A stretch of 64,000 nucleotides of DNA from DUPU01 sp050952465 (GCA_050952465.1 JBMNKZ010000008.1:186001-250000); one strand, 5' to 3'; positions 36,396 through 45,102 are shown, counted from the stretch's first letter. The notes: generated from the letters alone by a model not told the origin. Made by a program: numbers and translations.

Positions 36396-36662
36396 GTGGG
36401 GAAAGTGCTGGTTGAATTTATTAATACTTGTCCATGTTGTGATGCTTATGGAAGGATACTGGAGAATCTTGCCAAGAAATATCCTGATGATATGGAGCTG
36501 AAATTATATTCTGCGGGGGGAGATATGAGCTATGTTGCCAAGTACGGTATGGTTACCCGAGGCACGATGATTATCAATGGTAAGGATAAGTATGAGGAAG
36601 GCTTTATTAATAAAAGAATTATTGAAGAAGCTGTACTTGGAGCAATGGGTAAAAATAAATGA
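36396..36662 (+). CDS. saoT: Thioredoxin-like protein SaoT
   Basis: 88-aa mini-thioredoxin. Strand-helix start VLVEFINTCPCCDAYGRIL places a CPCC motif at residues 12-15, the usual redox position; AKYGMVTRGTMIINGK carries the loop normally holding cis-proline. GTG start. As I remember NCBIfam naming, SaoT is the thioredoxin-like member of the SAO neighbourhood and is a selenoprotein in some species; here cysteine is used. It overlaps saoE by four bases and is first in an eight-gene run. It may reduce or hand over a metal or organometal bound in the pathway (inference). Confidence 0.72.
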   Translation: MGKVLVEFINTCPCCDAYGRILENLAKKYPDDMELKLYSAGGDMSYVAKYGMVTRGTMIINGKDKYEEGFINKRIIEEAVLGAMGKNK

Positions 36663-37749
36663 TCCCATTTTTAGAAGCTTTGCTTTATAACTCATGGAGT
36701 TTATTGAAAAGCATCTCCTGCTGGATGATATTTAGTTTTTTGATCGCAGGCTTTTTGCATAATATCTTACGACCGGAAATCCTGCAACGGAATTTGGGAA
36801 ATAAGAAATTTTCCTCTCTTTGAAGGCAACAATTTCCGGAGCTTTGTTGCCATTTGCAGCTGTGGCGTTGTACCTTAGGACTAAGCTGTATTATTCCGGC
36901 GCATATATAGGGAATGTGTTGGCCTTTATGATTGCTACGCCTATTATTAATCCGGCTGCAGTATTATTGGCGCTGGCTACTTTGGGAAAAGAGCTGACGT
37001 TCATTTATGTAACAGCAGGAATTTGTATTCCCATATTGGTAGGTACTATTGCTAACATTTTTGGCAAGGAAGAATTGATTTACCCTCATGCGGTGAAAAC
37101 GGAACACAGGGTTACCGGCGTAAGCCTATCATTGAAACATAAGCTTTTATTTGGATTGAAATGGGGATTTAATTTTCTTGGGAAAGAAATCAGCAAATAT
37201 GTGGTACCTGGAATCCTATTAGCCGCTTTTATATTAACGGTGATTCCCATTTCTTTTATTCAAAAGTATCTCAGTTCACCTGACCTGGTCTCAATTATAG
37301 GGGCCACCGGGTTAGGTGCTATTATGTATGTCTGCGCTGTAGGACATATCCCCTTTGTGGCAGCTTTAGTCGGTGCCGGCGCTTCACCTGGGATTGCGAT
37401 TACCTTTCTCTTAACGGGGACAGCCACCAATTTACCGGAACTTATCAGTATTTTTAAGCTGATGGGGAAAAGGACCATGATTATTTTTAGTGGTTCTCTG
37501 GTAATCTTGTCTATCGGGGTGGGTTATCTTGCCAATATTTTACTCACTGATTTTGTCCCTGTTTTTGATATTAGTGTGAACCAGGGTAAGCTGGAACTGG
37601 CAAAAAAGCTGAATGTATATTTCCCAGTCTGGGCTGAGGTTATTTGTGCCCTGCTTATTATCATCTTATTTTTGTGGAATTACGTACCGGGAGTACAAGG
37701 TTGGTTGGGCGAGAAATTTGTCGGGAGAAAGATTCATGAAGAAATATAG
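36659..37749 (+). CDS. saoE: SaoE-like permease (YraQ/DUF318 type), interrupted by a -1 frameshift
   Basis: Membrane permease in two frames. ATG 36659 overlaps the saoT stop (ATGA) and encodes LYNSWSLLKSISCWMIFSFLIAGFLHNIL..NKKFSSL, stopping at TGA 36821. The next frame continues from 36820 as KATISGALLPFAAVALYL and runs 309 residues to 37749 with about eight spans. Aligned with YraQ-type permeases the two parts join without gap if one T is added at CTCTTT. The CSCG motif of typical YraQ proteins is replaced by PFAAVA. Family role: efflux of metals or organometals, as in the ArsP relatives. Could be an assembly error, a pseudogene or programmed slippage. Confidence 0.7.
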
Positions 37750-38197
37750 AGTACTTATATTGGCAGTTATACTGATACTGGCAGGAGGGTTTTATACCAG
37801 TTTTTCCGGTGGAAAGACCGGGGCGGTGTTGCCTCCTGAGGTACGGGATCATCCTTTATTTGAGCATTATTCAGCAAATTTTGATTACAAAGCCTTAACC
37901 GGGGTAGTAGCAGATTTAAACGATGATGGCCTGGATGATCTACTGGTCGTGTTTTCCTACGATAAAGACAGCAATAAGATGGTGGCCCTGTTAGGCGGGG
38001 ATGAGCCTGTGATCAGTCAAATTGAGCCGGCCCCATTGGAGAATATCATGATTGAGTTAAAGGATATTAATAACGAACCGCCCATAGAATTCATTCTGTC
38101 CGGCTCCAAAGGAACTTATGTGGGTTATGGAATTTACTATATTGAGGAGGGTAGGATCGTAAATATGTTTGACAGCAATATGGAAGATTGCTGCTAA
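37736..38197 (+). CDS. saoC: Small membrane-anchored protein ending in Cys-Cys (SaoC-like)
   Basis: 153 aa. One N-terminal hydrophobic segment (YRVLILAVILILAGGFYTSF) anchors or exports an acidic domain that contains VVADLNDDGLDDLLVVFSYD, a calcium-loop-like FG-GAP pattern, and the protein ends SNMEDCC. A C-terminal cysteine pair is the mark of the family I recall as SaoC, the Cys-Cys-COOH (seleno)protein. ATG 37736 overlaps the end of saoE by 14 bases and is chosen over the longer open frame from 37613. A soft-metal ligand at the chain end is a natural reading. Confidence 0.68.
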   Translation: MKKYRVLILAVILILAGGFYTSFSGGKTGAVLPPEVRDHPLFEHYSANFDYKALTGVVADLNDDGLDDLLVVFSYDKDSNKMVALLGGDEPVISQIEPAPLENIMIELKDINNEPPIEFILSGSKGTYVGYGIYYIEEGRIVNMFDSNMEDCC

Positions 38198-38252
38198 AAT
38201 AGCCAGAATAAAATGAAATAGAATGAAATTATGGGAGAAGGGATGAGTTGAA

Positions 38253-39494
38253 ATGATGAAAAGACGACATTACTTAGGATATGTCTTAATTTTGATGGCT
38301 CTGACACTTTTAGTGGGGTGCAGCAGCGGAGGATCGGATACTGGGGGAACAGGTTCAACTGAACAGGGATCAAATCAAGAAAATAAATATGCAGATTTGG
38401 TAAAGGTTGATTATGAGGCGATTTTGGCTTCCTTACCGGAACTGACAGAGGAAGAAAAAAACCGTGTAGTAGAAATGGGCTACCGTGATTGTGACCATAT
38501 GGTGGCTTGCCCCATCGGTGCAGCTGCCGGGATTTATGAAAACCTAGGACTGAAGGTTAATGTGACCAAAACCGGCAAGGTCTATGAAGCGATGGCTGCC
38601 GGTAAAATGGATTGTGCCTATATGGGCTTTAGTCAACTTGTGGACTCTGCCGATAAAGGAGCACCTCTTTGCGTGACTGCGGGAAATCATACGGGGGGAT
38701 CCTGGTATTTGGTTGTATCCAATGACATTGAATCCCCCCAGGACTTAATTGGTAAAAAATTAGCCATTGGTACCGGCGCGGAGAAAAGCCCTGGCTGGCA
38801 TGAGGTTGCTGCAGATTTAGGAATTCCTGCCGGAGTTGAAAACTATGAGGTTTTTGACATGAAAGATAAGGATGAGTATTTTGCTTTGGCCGCCGGACAA
38901 TTAGATGCTTTTACCTGTTGTGACCCATGGGGTTCCTATGCAGAGTTTGAAGGCACCGGTAAAATGATAGCTACCAGCTGGGGATCGGCTAAAGGCGCTA
39001 CAGAAGGTACTGAGGCCGGTATCCATTGTGTCTATGGCTTTAATACCGATTTTATTGAGCAATATCCAAATCTTACTACTCGTTTAATGTATGCCCATAT
39101 TTTATCCGTTCAGTATATGTACCAGCATCCTTACAGGGCTGCTGAAATCTTTGCTGAAGCTTTTGATGTTCCGGTAGAAGTAGGCTTCCGTACCATCTGG
39201 GTAAAAATGATTCAAGAAGGCCGTACTATTACCTGGGATCTATACCCGGAAAACTTCCAGGTATTCCTGAATGAATATGAAAAATATAATATTGCTCCGG
39301 AAAACACGCCGCCTTTGGATTTGAATAATTTGGACCAAGTATGGCTAAAAGCCCCTATGGAAAATGTCATGGCGGCCGGTGCTCCGGACTTCACTGCTTT
39401 TATCAAGGAAAAAGTAGATCCGGTATTCCCTATTGGAATGACCTTTGATGAATTCATGACGGTAGCCAAAGAAATTGATGGCATTACCGACTAA
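38253..39494 (+). CDS. saoX: ABC transporter substrate-binding lipoprotein (SaoX-like), NMT1/TauA type
   Basis: 413 aa with lipobox LLVGC at residue 23, so a membrane-anchored binding protein. The fold is NMT1/SsuA-like (ENLGLKVNVTKTGKVYEAMAAGKMDCAYMGFSQLV). It is unusually rich in cysteine for an exported protein: C80 and C86 in YRDCDHMVACPIGA, C121, C140 and the pair C222-C223 in AFTCCDPWG, suggesting thiolate binding of a soft metal or organometal. It overlaps the next binding-protein gene by 17 nt. Assignment to SaoX rather than SaoB is tentative. Confidence 0.72.
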   Translation: MMKRRHYLGYVLILMALTLLVGCSSGGSDTGGTGSTEQGSNQENKYADLVKVDYEAILASLPELTEEEKNRVVEMGYRDCDHMVACPIGAAAGIYENLGLKVNVTKTGKVYEAMAAGKMDCAYMGFSQLVDSADKGAPLCVTAGNHTGGSWYLVVSNDIESPQDLIGKKLAIGTGAEKSPGWHEVAADLGIPAGVENYEVFDMKDKDEYFALAAGQLDAFTCCDPWGSYAEFEGTGKMIATSWGSAKGATEGTEAGIHCVYGFNTDFIEQYPNLTTRLMYAHILSVQYMYQHPYRAAEIFAEAFDVPVEVGFRTIWVKMIQEGRTITWDLYPENFQVFLNEYEKYNIAPENTPPLDLNNLDQVWLKAPMENVMAAGAPDFTAFIKEKVDPVFPIGMTFDEFMTVAKEIDGITD

Positions 39495-40323
39495 ATCATC
39501 GATAAACTATTTTAAGAAGATCATAAAGATCATCTTATGCTGGATCATATTGACGATTTCCTGCCTGGGCCTTACCTCTTGCGGGGAGGCAGAGCAGCAG
39601 GAAATCGTCATTGGTTGTTCTAGTAACACAGGGGGAATGTTAGTTAATTTTGCTTTGACCGGTTTTGCAGACTTTGCGGTCACTGCTACAGATGGCATGA
39701 GTGCTTATCTGATGATGGATTGCTGCAGCACCAAAAGCACCTGGAGTTTGACCAGTGGGGACCTGGATGGCGCTGTCTTATGCCCGGATGCTGCTGCCGC
39801 CTTTTTGGCGGAGAATGATGATTTTCTCTTAGCCGGGCCTCTCACCTATGATACGGAGGTCCTGGTGGTAGCAGATCCAGGCCTTGAAACCATCGGCTAT
39901 ATGAATGGACAGAAAAGGCAGCAGGAAAACCTGGTGGCACAATATGGCAATAAGCCCCACTACGCCCCTGTTTTAGCTACATCTTTGCCTTATGCCCTGA
40001 TGACGGGGCAGGTTGATGCTGCAGTGTTGGATATTGGAACAGCAATTTGGCTGGATTATCCCTTTGTCCCCCTGCGGGGTGAAAAACCCACTACGGTTTT
40101 AGTCGTGCATCAAGATTTTTATGCTTCGACAGAATATCACACCTTGCTCCTTGCTTTAGAGAACGCCAGAGCAGCATTGGCGGACTTTATCCCCTTTCAG
40201 CAGGCGATGAAGTTCCTGTTCACTGAGGAAATAGGTAGAAAGGAGTATGAACGATGGTTGTCCACAGAGATCAAGTTCCCCGTACAATTGAAACAAAGCG
40301 AGACCCCAATAAAAAAGGACTAA
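39478..40323 (+). CDS. saoB: Second substrate-binding lipoprotein (SaoB-like)
   Basis: 281 aa. A hydrophobic N-terminus leads to lipobox GLTSC at residue 35. The mature part has IVIGCSSNTGGMLVNFALTGFADF, a DCC pair (MMDCCSTKSTW) and SGDLDGAVLCPDAAAAFL, in the style of NMT1-like binding proteins. Two binding proteins with cysteine pairs in one operon is distinctive of the SAO set as I remember it; in other species this member can be a selenoprotein. A TTG at 39475 is also in frame. It overlaps saoX and, by 70 nt, the permease gene. Confidence 0.66.
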   Translation: MALPTKSSINYFKKIIKIILCWIILTISCLGLTSCGEAEQQEIVIGCSSNTGGMLVNFALTGFADFAVTATDGMSAYLMMDCCSTKSTWSLTSGDLDGAVLCPDAAAAFLAENDDFLLAGPLTYDTEVLVVADPGLETIGYMNGQKRQQENLVAQYGNKPHYAPVLATSLPYALMTGQVDAAVLDIGTAIWLDYPFVPLRGEKPTTVLVVHQDFYASTEYHTLLLALENARAALADFIPFQQAMKFLFTEEIGRKEYERWLSTEIKFPVQLKQSETPIKKD

Positions 40324-41063
40324 GAATTGATTCCTTTTATACTTTAGGCATCGTAGCAGTTGCCTGTATTATCTGGTACTTTGCCGGAAATAAAGCAGAT
40401 AATTCTATTATTCTGCCTAAATTTCAAGACACTGTAAAAGCTTTTATCTTTGCAGTTACCGATCTCTTCACCTTGGGAAATCTGGGCATTACCATGCGCC
40501 GGGTGCTGATCGGTGCCGTCTATGCCATCATAATTGGGGTACCTCTGGGTATTTTAATGGGATATTCCAAAACGGCCCATCGCACCTTAGCACCATTTAT
40601 CAATTCTGTACGTCAGGTGCCAATTATGGCTTGGGTTCCTCTAGCGATTATTTGGTTTGGCCTAGGTGATGGCCCGACTATTTTCCTGATTGCTTTCACC
40701 GGCGTCTTTACGGTTGTGATCAATACCATTAATGGGGTTCATGACATTGACATTAATTATTATCATGCAGCCCGATCCTTAGGGGCAAAACGATGGCAAG
40801 TATTTCGCGATGTAATCATCCCCGGCTCTTTCCCTGGCATCTTCACCGGAGTCCGTTTGGCCATCGGTCTGGGGTGGATGTCTGTTATCTGAGCGGAGTT
40901 CATCGCGACAAGTGCCGGTTTCGGTTACTTAATGGTGGAGGCACAGACCAGAATGCGCACAGATATGCTGCTGTCGCTGATGGTGATTGCCGGTCTGATT
41001 GGATATTTATTAGATAAGATAATGTTATTGATAGGCGGAAGATTTATGAGGTGGAAAGCATAG
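40254..41063 (+). CDS. saoP: ABC transporter permease with in-frame TGA at codon 213 (putative selenoprotein, SaoP)
   Basis: 269 aa if TGA 40890-40892 is read as selenocysteine. SsuC/TauC-type permease with about six spans: residues up to 212 carry the coupling loop AARSLGAKRWQVFRDVIIPGSFPGIFTGVRLAIGLGWMSVI; after the TGA the same frame continues AEFIATSAGFGYLMVEAQTRMRTDML, which is exactly the downstream half of this fold, to TAG 41061. Thus the TGA replaces one residue before the AEFIA motif. A hairpin follows 17 nt later. It fits the SAO permease annotated as a possible selenoprotein. A nonsense mutation is the alternative. Confidence 0.82.
40910..40930 (+). promoter_or_regulatory. Putative SECIS hairpin in the SaoP permease gene
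   Basis: AAGTGCCG, loop GTTT, then CGGTTACTT: seven to eight pairs including a G-U, with one unpaired T on the 3' arm. The stem begins 17 nt after the TGA; the apical loop lies about 25 nt after it, within the range used by bacterial SECIS elements. Confidence 0.5.
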
Positions 41064-41831
41064 ATGGATGTTTTAAGAGTTGAACATATTAATAAGGTTT
41101 TTAATCCTCAGCATAAGCAAAAACGTCATTGCGTGATTAAGGATTTATCCCTCACGGTACGGGAGAATGAACTCGTTTGCTTGTTGGGACCTTCCGGTTG
41201 CGGTAAAACTACTTTGCTTACTATGATTGCCGGGTTTCAACGCCCTACCGGGGGCGCTATCTACCTTAAGGAGAAAAAGGTTGAGGGGCCTGGGGTTGAT
41301 CGGGGATTTGTTTTTCAAGGTTATGCTCTCTTTCCTTGGATGACAGTTGAAGAAAACATTCTCTACCCCTTAAAGGTAAGAAATGCCAGCAAAGAAGTAA
41401 TGGAGGAGCGTTTGGACCAGTTCCTAACCATGTCTCACTTAAAGGGCAGCGAGAAAAAATATCCCAAAGAGCTTTCCGGGGGGATGAAGCAGCGTACTGC
41501 TGTGATGCGGTGCTTGGCAGGGGAGCCGGAGATCCTGCTTTTGGACGAACCCCTTTCTGCGATTGACTTTCAATTGCGTCAAATCATGCAGGAGGAGTTA
41601 AGCCAATTATTGATGGAAGCCCATACTACGGTGGTAATGGTGACTCATGATGTAGAGGAGGCTATTTATTTAAGTGATCGGGTGGTGGTCATGACGCCCA
41701 ATGAAGGAGAAATCATTGCCGATTACCGGATAGATTTGCCTCGCCCCAGGGATAGAAAAAATCCTCTTTATCTTGAGATGAAAGAGACCTTAGCCAATTA
41801 TTTAGCCCAAGCTTTTAATAAAATAAAGTAA
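41064..41831 (+). CDS. saoA: ABC transporter ATP-binding protein (SaoA, SsuB/TauB type)
   Basis: 255 aa. Walker A GPSGCGKTT, signature LSGGMKQRTAVMRCL, Walker B ILLLDEPLSAID and the switch histidine in VMVTHDVEEA are intact. The Q-loop is VFQGYALFPW. Its ATG directly follows the permease stop codon with no gap, which itself argues that the permease is read through its TGA: otherwise translation would have stopped 170 nt earlier. Confidence 0.88.
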   Translation: MDVLRVEHINKVFNPQHKQKRHCVIKDLSLTVRENELVCLLGPSGCGKTTLLTMIAGFQRPTGGAIYLKEKKVEGPGVDRGFVFQGYALFPWMTVEENILYPLKVRNASKEVMEERLDQFLTMSHLKGSEKKYPKELSGGMKQRTAVMRCLAGEPEILLLDEPLSAIDFQLRQIMQEELSQLLMEAHTTVVMVTHDVEEAIYLSDRVVVMTPNEGEIIADYRIDLPRPRDRKNPLYLEMKETLANYLAQAFNKIK

Positions 41832-41854
41832 AGCAAAAAATGGAGGTATGAAAA

Positions 41855-42187
41855 ATGAAAGTAGCTTATATTTTTTCCACAACTAATTCCCAAAAGATAT
41901 TAAATACCATGATTATTCCCCAACTATTGGAAGATAGGCATGGTGCAGAGGTGGCCGGGATGTTTTTCTTCTTTGATAATAGCTTCTTTTTGCTGGAAGG
42001 AACCGAAATGGGAGAAAACCTGCAAAAAATTCATGAAAAATATGGCACCATTCTCATGGCCTGTGACCAATGTGCCATTGAAAGAGGAATTGAAGACAAA
42101 TTAGTTTCCGGCGCTGCCATAGGTTGCTTTCCCAATCTTTACGCAATTTTAGGTAGTGCAGGTATCGATCAGGTTATTACGTTATAA
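41855..42187 (+). CDS. saoD: DsrE-related protein (SaoD-like)
   Basis: 110-aa DsrE/DsrF-fold protein, the family of sulfur-relay and peroxiredoxin-like carriers. KVAYIFSTTNSQKILNTMII starts the fold; cysteines lie in MACDQCAIERG, at the usual DsrE position, and in GCFPNLY. An ATGGAGG site precedes it. It ends the run that begins with saoT. It may carry sulfur or selenium, or accept the released metal (inference). Confidence 0.7.
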   Translation: MKVAYIFSTTNSQKILNTMIIPQLLEDRHGAEVAGMFFFFDNSFFLLEGTEMGENLQKIHEKYGTILMACDQCAIERGIEDKLVSGAAIGCFPNLYAILGSAGIDQVITL

Positions 42188-42294
42188 GACTAAAAATAAA
42201 AGGTGATTAGAGTGAAGGAAAGAAATATGGATTAATAGTATTTTCGATCTTTCATTTTCCTGAAAAAGTATTAAATTACTTATTTGAGATTGGG

Positions 42295-42325
42295 AGGTAG
42301 GGTTAAAAAATACCCTACCTTATTC
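42295..42325 (+). terminator. Terminator after the SAO-like operon
   Basis: Arms AGGTAGGG and CCCTACCT around an A-rich loop, followed by TATTCTTT. The T run is imperfect. Confidence 0.55.
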
Positions 42326-42515
42326 TTTAGGAGAGGTTAAATGAAAAGATTTGTTAATAAAATAATGCCAAAGATTTGGCTTATATTTCGATAAGCTAAT
42401 GAACTTAATGCAAAAAACAAATTGATTTTGGAAATCATTGAGTAATCCATAAGGGGGTTAATAACGAATCAAAGACGGTTGGATCAAGTGGCTTTAACTA
42501 TTGATGAGTGGAGGG

Positions 42516-42701
42516 TGGATGGTGGATGGTGTTGTGGGAATTATTCTTCACGCCTGTGATCCCTTTGGTATTGAATCAGGGAATAGTGCAAAAATAGCAA
42601 AACAATGTGGAAAACCATATTTACACTTGGAAACAGATTATGGACCAGGGGATGAAGGGCAATTAAGAACCAGAATTGAGGCCTTCTTGGAAATGGTTTA
42701 A
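42516..42701 (+). pseudogene. C-terminal remnant of a double-cubane reductase
   Basis: About 62 codons reading VDGVVGIILHACDPFGIESGN, KPYLHLETDYGPGDEGQLRTRIEAFLEMV match only the last part of the HgdB-like fold seen whole at 33834 and 58606. Nothing upstream continues it. The stretch from 42188 to 42842 otherwise holds the terminator, a 16-codon ORF at 42341 with an AGGAGAGG site (MKRFVNKIMPK..) and the yedE promoter region. It suggests a decayed reductase gene once stood next to the selenium cassette, as the intact one does at 58606. Confidence 0.6.
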
Positions 42702-42759
42702 TAAGTGCACAAATGGGTTTATGACATATATTAATTAATTTTATCATTGATCATGTAGA

Positions 42760-42780
42760 GATAAGAATAATCAATTGGAC
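42760..42780 (+). promoter_or_regulatory. Shared promoter-like motif, site 2 (yedE copy 1)
   Basis: GATAAGAATAAT, CAA, TTGGAC. A TTTAAA lies 17 bp downstream as possible -10. The surrounding 130 bp are similar to the region upstream of yedE copy 2. Confidence 0.5.
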
Positions 42781-42842
42781 TATGGGGGTTGTACACATTT
42801 AAAATTATTGTAAAAGGAAATATAAGATGGGAGTGTAAAAAG

Positions 42843-43937
42843 ATGAGTTTCTTTTCTTCAAGAGCCGGGATAATATTTTCCGGCCTATTAGTAGGAGTGA
42901 TGGCGGTATTTTTAGTTCTTATGGGAAACCCTGCTAACATGGGGGTATGCATTGCCTGTTTTTATCGGGATGTAGCCGGAGCTCTGGGTTTACACCAAGC
43001 AGCAACAGTTCAGTATATGCGACCTGAAATTTTGGGAATCTTGTTAGGTGCTTTTATTACTTCCCTAGCGGCACGAGAATTTAAACCCCAGGGTGGATCT
43101 TCCACGATGCTTAGATTTTTTATTGGGGTAATGGTTATGTTTGGGGCGCTTGTCTTTTTAGGTTGTCCATTGCGAATGATTTTACGTCTGGGTGCCGGTG
43201 ACCTAAATGCTTTTATTGCACTTATAGGTTTTATTGCAGGAATTCTAACTGGTATTTACTTTTTGAAGAATGGATTTACTCTGGGTCGAGCTTATAGCCA
43301 ATCCACTACAACAGGATATGTTTTGCCCTTTATTTTCGTTGTATTACTCGTTTTAGCCGGGGGCACAGGGATTTTCCTAGTTAGTACGGAAGGCCCCGGA
43401 TCTTTAAGTGCACCCTTTCTAATTTCACTCATTGTTGGTCTTATTGTGGGTTTTCTGGCCCAAAAGACTCGGTTGTGTATTGCCGGCGGTATCAGAGATG
43501 CTTTTCTCATCCGTGATTTCCACCTTGTTTCCGGATTTTTGGCTATTTTAATAGGTACTATAGTGATGAACTTGATATTTGGAAAATTCAAATTGGGTTT
43601 CGTGGAACAACCTATAGCGCACACCTCACATTTGTGGAATTTTCTTGGCCTTTATGTGGTAGGGATTGGTTCCACATTTCTCGGAGGGTGCCCTTTAAGG
43701 CAAACTGTCTTAGCAGGTCATGGAAATATTGACTCTGCTGCAACCATTATTGGCTTTATTGTGGGTGCTGCTTTAGCTCATAATTTTAGTATAGCTGCCA
43801 GTCCCAAAGGCGTTGGCATAGCTGGGCAATATATTGTTGTTATTTCTATTTTTTTGCTTTTTATCATTGGATTTATGCACAGCAAATTCGGAGCAGCGCT
43901 CAATAATACTCAAAAACAAGCTTCGATTAAGGGGTAA
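42843..43937 (+). CDS. yedE: YedE-type selenium/sulfur uptake membrane protein, copy 1
   Basis: 364-aa YeeE/YedE (TsuA-related) transporter with about ten spans. Conserved cysteines lie in GVCIACFYRD, FLGCPLRMILRLGAGD, TRLCIAGGIRDAF and FLGGCPLRQTVLAGHGN, which pass the chalcogen compound in this family. YedE forms that sit with a TusA-like protein and a desulfurase are annotated as selenium-metabolism proteins from phylogenetic profiling. ATG 42843 is chosen (GGGAGTG before it). It is over 85% identical by eye to the copy at 55505. Confidence 0.85.
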   Translation: MSFFSSRAGIIFSGLLVGVMAVFLVLMGNPANMGVCIACFYRDVAGALGLHQAATVQYMRPEILGILLGAFITSLAAREFKPQGGSSTMLRFFIGVMVMFGALVFLGCPLRMILRLGAGDLNAFIALIGFIAGILTGIYFLKNGFTLGRAYSQSTTTGYVLPFIFVVLLVLAGGTGIFLVSTEGPGSLSAPFLISLIVGLIVGFLAQKTRLCIAGGIRDAFLIRDFHLVSGFLAILIGTIVMNLIFGKFKLGFVEQPIAHTSHLWNFLGLYVVGIGSTFLGGCPLRQTVLAGHGNIDSAATIIGFIVGAALAHNFSIAASPKGVGIAGQYIVVISIFLLFIIGFMHSKFGAALNNTQKQASIKG

Positions 43938-43941
43938 GGCT

Positions 43942-45087
43942 ATGATTTATTTGGATAATGCGGCTACGTCCTTTCCCAAGCCCAAAGAGGTATGGCAGGC
44001 TTTAGAGGATCATTGGTTTCATAAAGGGGGCAATCCAGGCAGATCTGGTCATCGGCTGTCACTGGAAGCAGGGCGCATTGTGACCGAAGCTCGGGAGGCT
44101 CTGGCTGAACTTTTCCATGGAGAAAAATCAGAGCAGGTAGTTTTTGCTGCTAATGCTACGGACGCAATTAATATGGCATTTAGAGGAGTTCTAAAGCCGG
44201 GAGATCATGTTATTACAACCAGTATGGAACATAATTCAGTTATCCGACCTCTGCGGGAATTTGAACAAAAGGGCGGTCTTTTGACTATTGTCTCCTGCAA
44301 CCAGGAGGGAATTGTTGATCTAAATAATATTGAGGAACAAATTAAAAAGGAAACCAAATTAGTTGTCGTAAGCCATGTGTCTAATTTAACCGGTACTATC
44401 CAACCCATAGAGGAAATCGGATGTTTATGCCGGGAAAAGGGGGTGCTGTTTATGGTTGATGCAGCCCAAAGTGCCGGTGTCCTGCCCATAGATGTGCAAA
44501 AAGCAGGAATATCTCTATTAGCCTTTACCGGTCACAAAGGCCTGTTTGGACCACAAGGTACGGGCGGCCTTTATGTCCATCCATGTTTGGATGTTGAACC
44601 CTATCGATTAGGAGGAACCGGCAGCCGTTCGGACAGTCAATATCACCCTGACTTTATGCCTGACCGGTTGGAGGCAGGTACCTTGAATGCTTTTGGATTA
44701 TCCGGCCTGTTAGCTGGTGTAAAATTTATTAAGGAAATAGGATTAGAAGCAATCAGAGAACGAGAGGCTTTTCATACTAGCCGTTTGGTTGATGGATTAA
44801 GGAAGATTGATGGGGTGGAGGTTTATGGCCCTCAAGTTCACGAGAAACGTTCCTGCGTAGTTTCTTTTAATGTATCCGGTTTAGACGGAGCTGAGGTGGC
44901 TTTTGTTTTAGATGACCAATTCGATATTATGGTCCGGCCGGGCATCCATTGTGCGCCGTTAGCCCATGAGACAATTGGAACTTTTCCTATGGGTGCCATA
45001 AGGATGTCAGTAGGTTATTTTATTACAGAATGTGATATTGATACGGCTTTGGAAGCCATAAGCTTAATTGCGAAAGAAGTAAGATAA
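43942..45087 (+). CDS. Cysteine desulfurase / selenocysteine lyase-like PLP enzyme, copy 1
   Basis: 381-aa class-V aminotransferase of the SufS-like EF2568 group. MIYLDNAATSFPKPKEVW, VVFAANATDAINMAF, the PLP-aspartate FMVDAAQSAGVLP, the PLP-lysine FTGHKGLFGPQGTGG and the active cysteine region RPGIHCAPLAHETIG are present. This group occurs in selenium-using genomes and may release selenium or sulfur for selenophosphate synthesis. Starts five bases after yedE; the second copy is at 56604. Confidence 0.87.
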   Translation: MIYLDNAATSFPKPKEVWQALEDHWFHKGGNPGRSGHRLSLEAGRIVTEAREALAELFHGEKSEQVVFAANATDAINMAFRGVLKPGDHVITTSMEHNSVIRPLREFEQKGGLLTIVSCNQEGIVDLNNIEEQIKKETKLVVVSHVSNLTGTIQPIEEIGCLCREKGVLFMVDAAQSAGVLPIDVQKAGISLLAFTGHKGLFGPQGTGGLYVHPCLDVEPYRLGGTGSRSDSQYHPDFMPDRLEAGTLNAFGLSGLLAGVKFIKEIGLEAIREREAFHTSRLVDGLRKIDGVEVYGPQVHEKRSCVVSFNVSGLDGAEVAFVLDDQFDIMVRPGIHCAPLAHETIGTFPMGAIRMSVGYFITECDIDTALEAISLIAKEVR

Positions 45088-45102
45088 AGGAGGTTTTAAG
45101 AA

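Noticed and set aside
36821..36823. TGA in saoE as another selenocysteine codon
   Set aside because: The frame after this TGA (RQQFPELCCHL..) has no homology to the permease, whereas the -1 frame does; a frameshift explains it better.
42341..42392. 16-codon ORF with good ribosome site (MKRFVNKIMPK..)
   Set aside because: Too short to support; it lies in decayed DNA next to the reductase remnant, although a leader peptide cannot be excluded.
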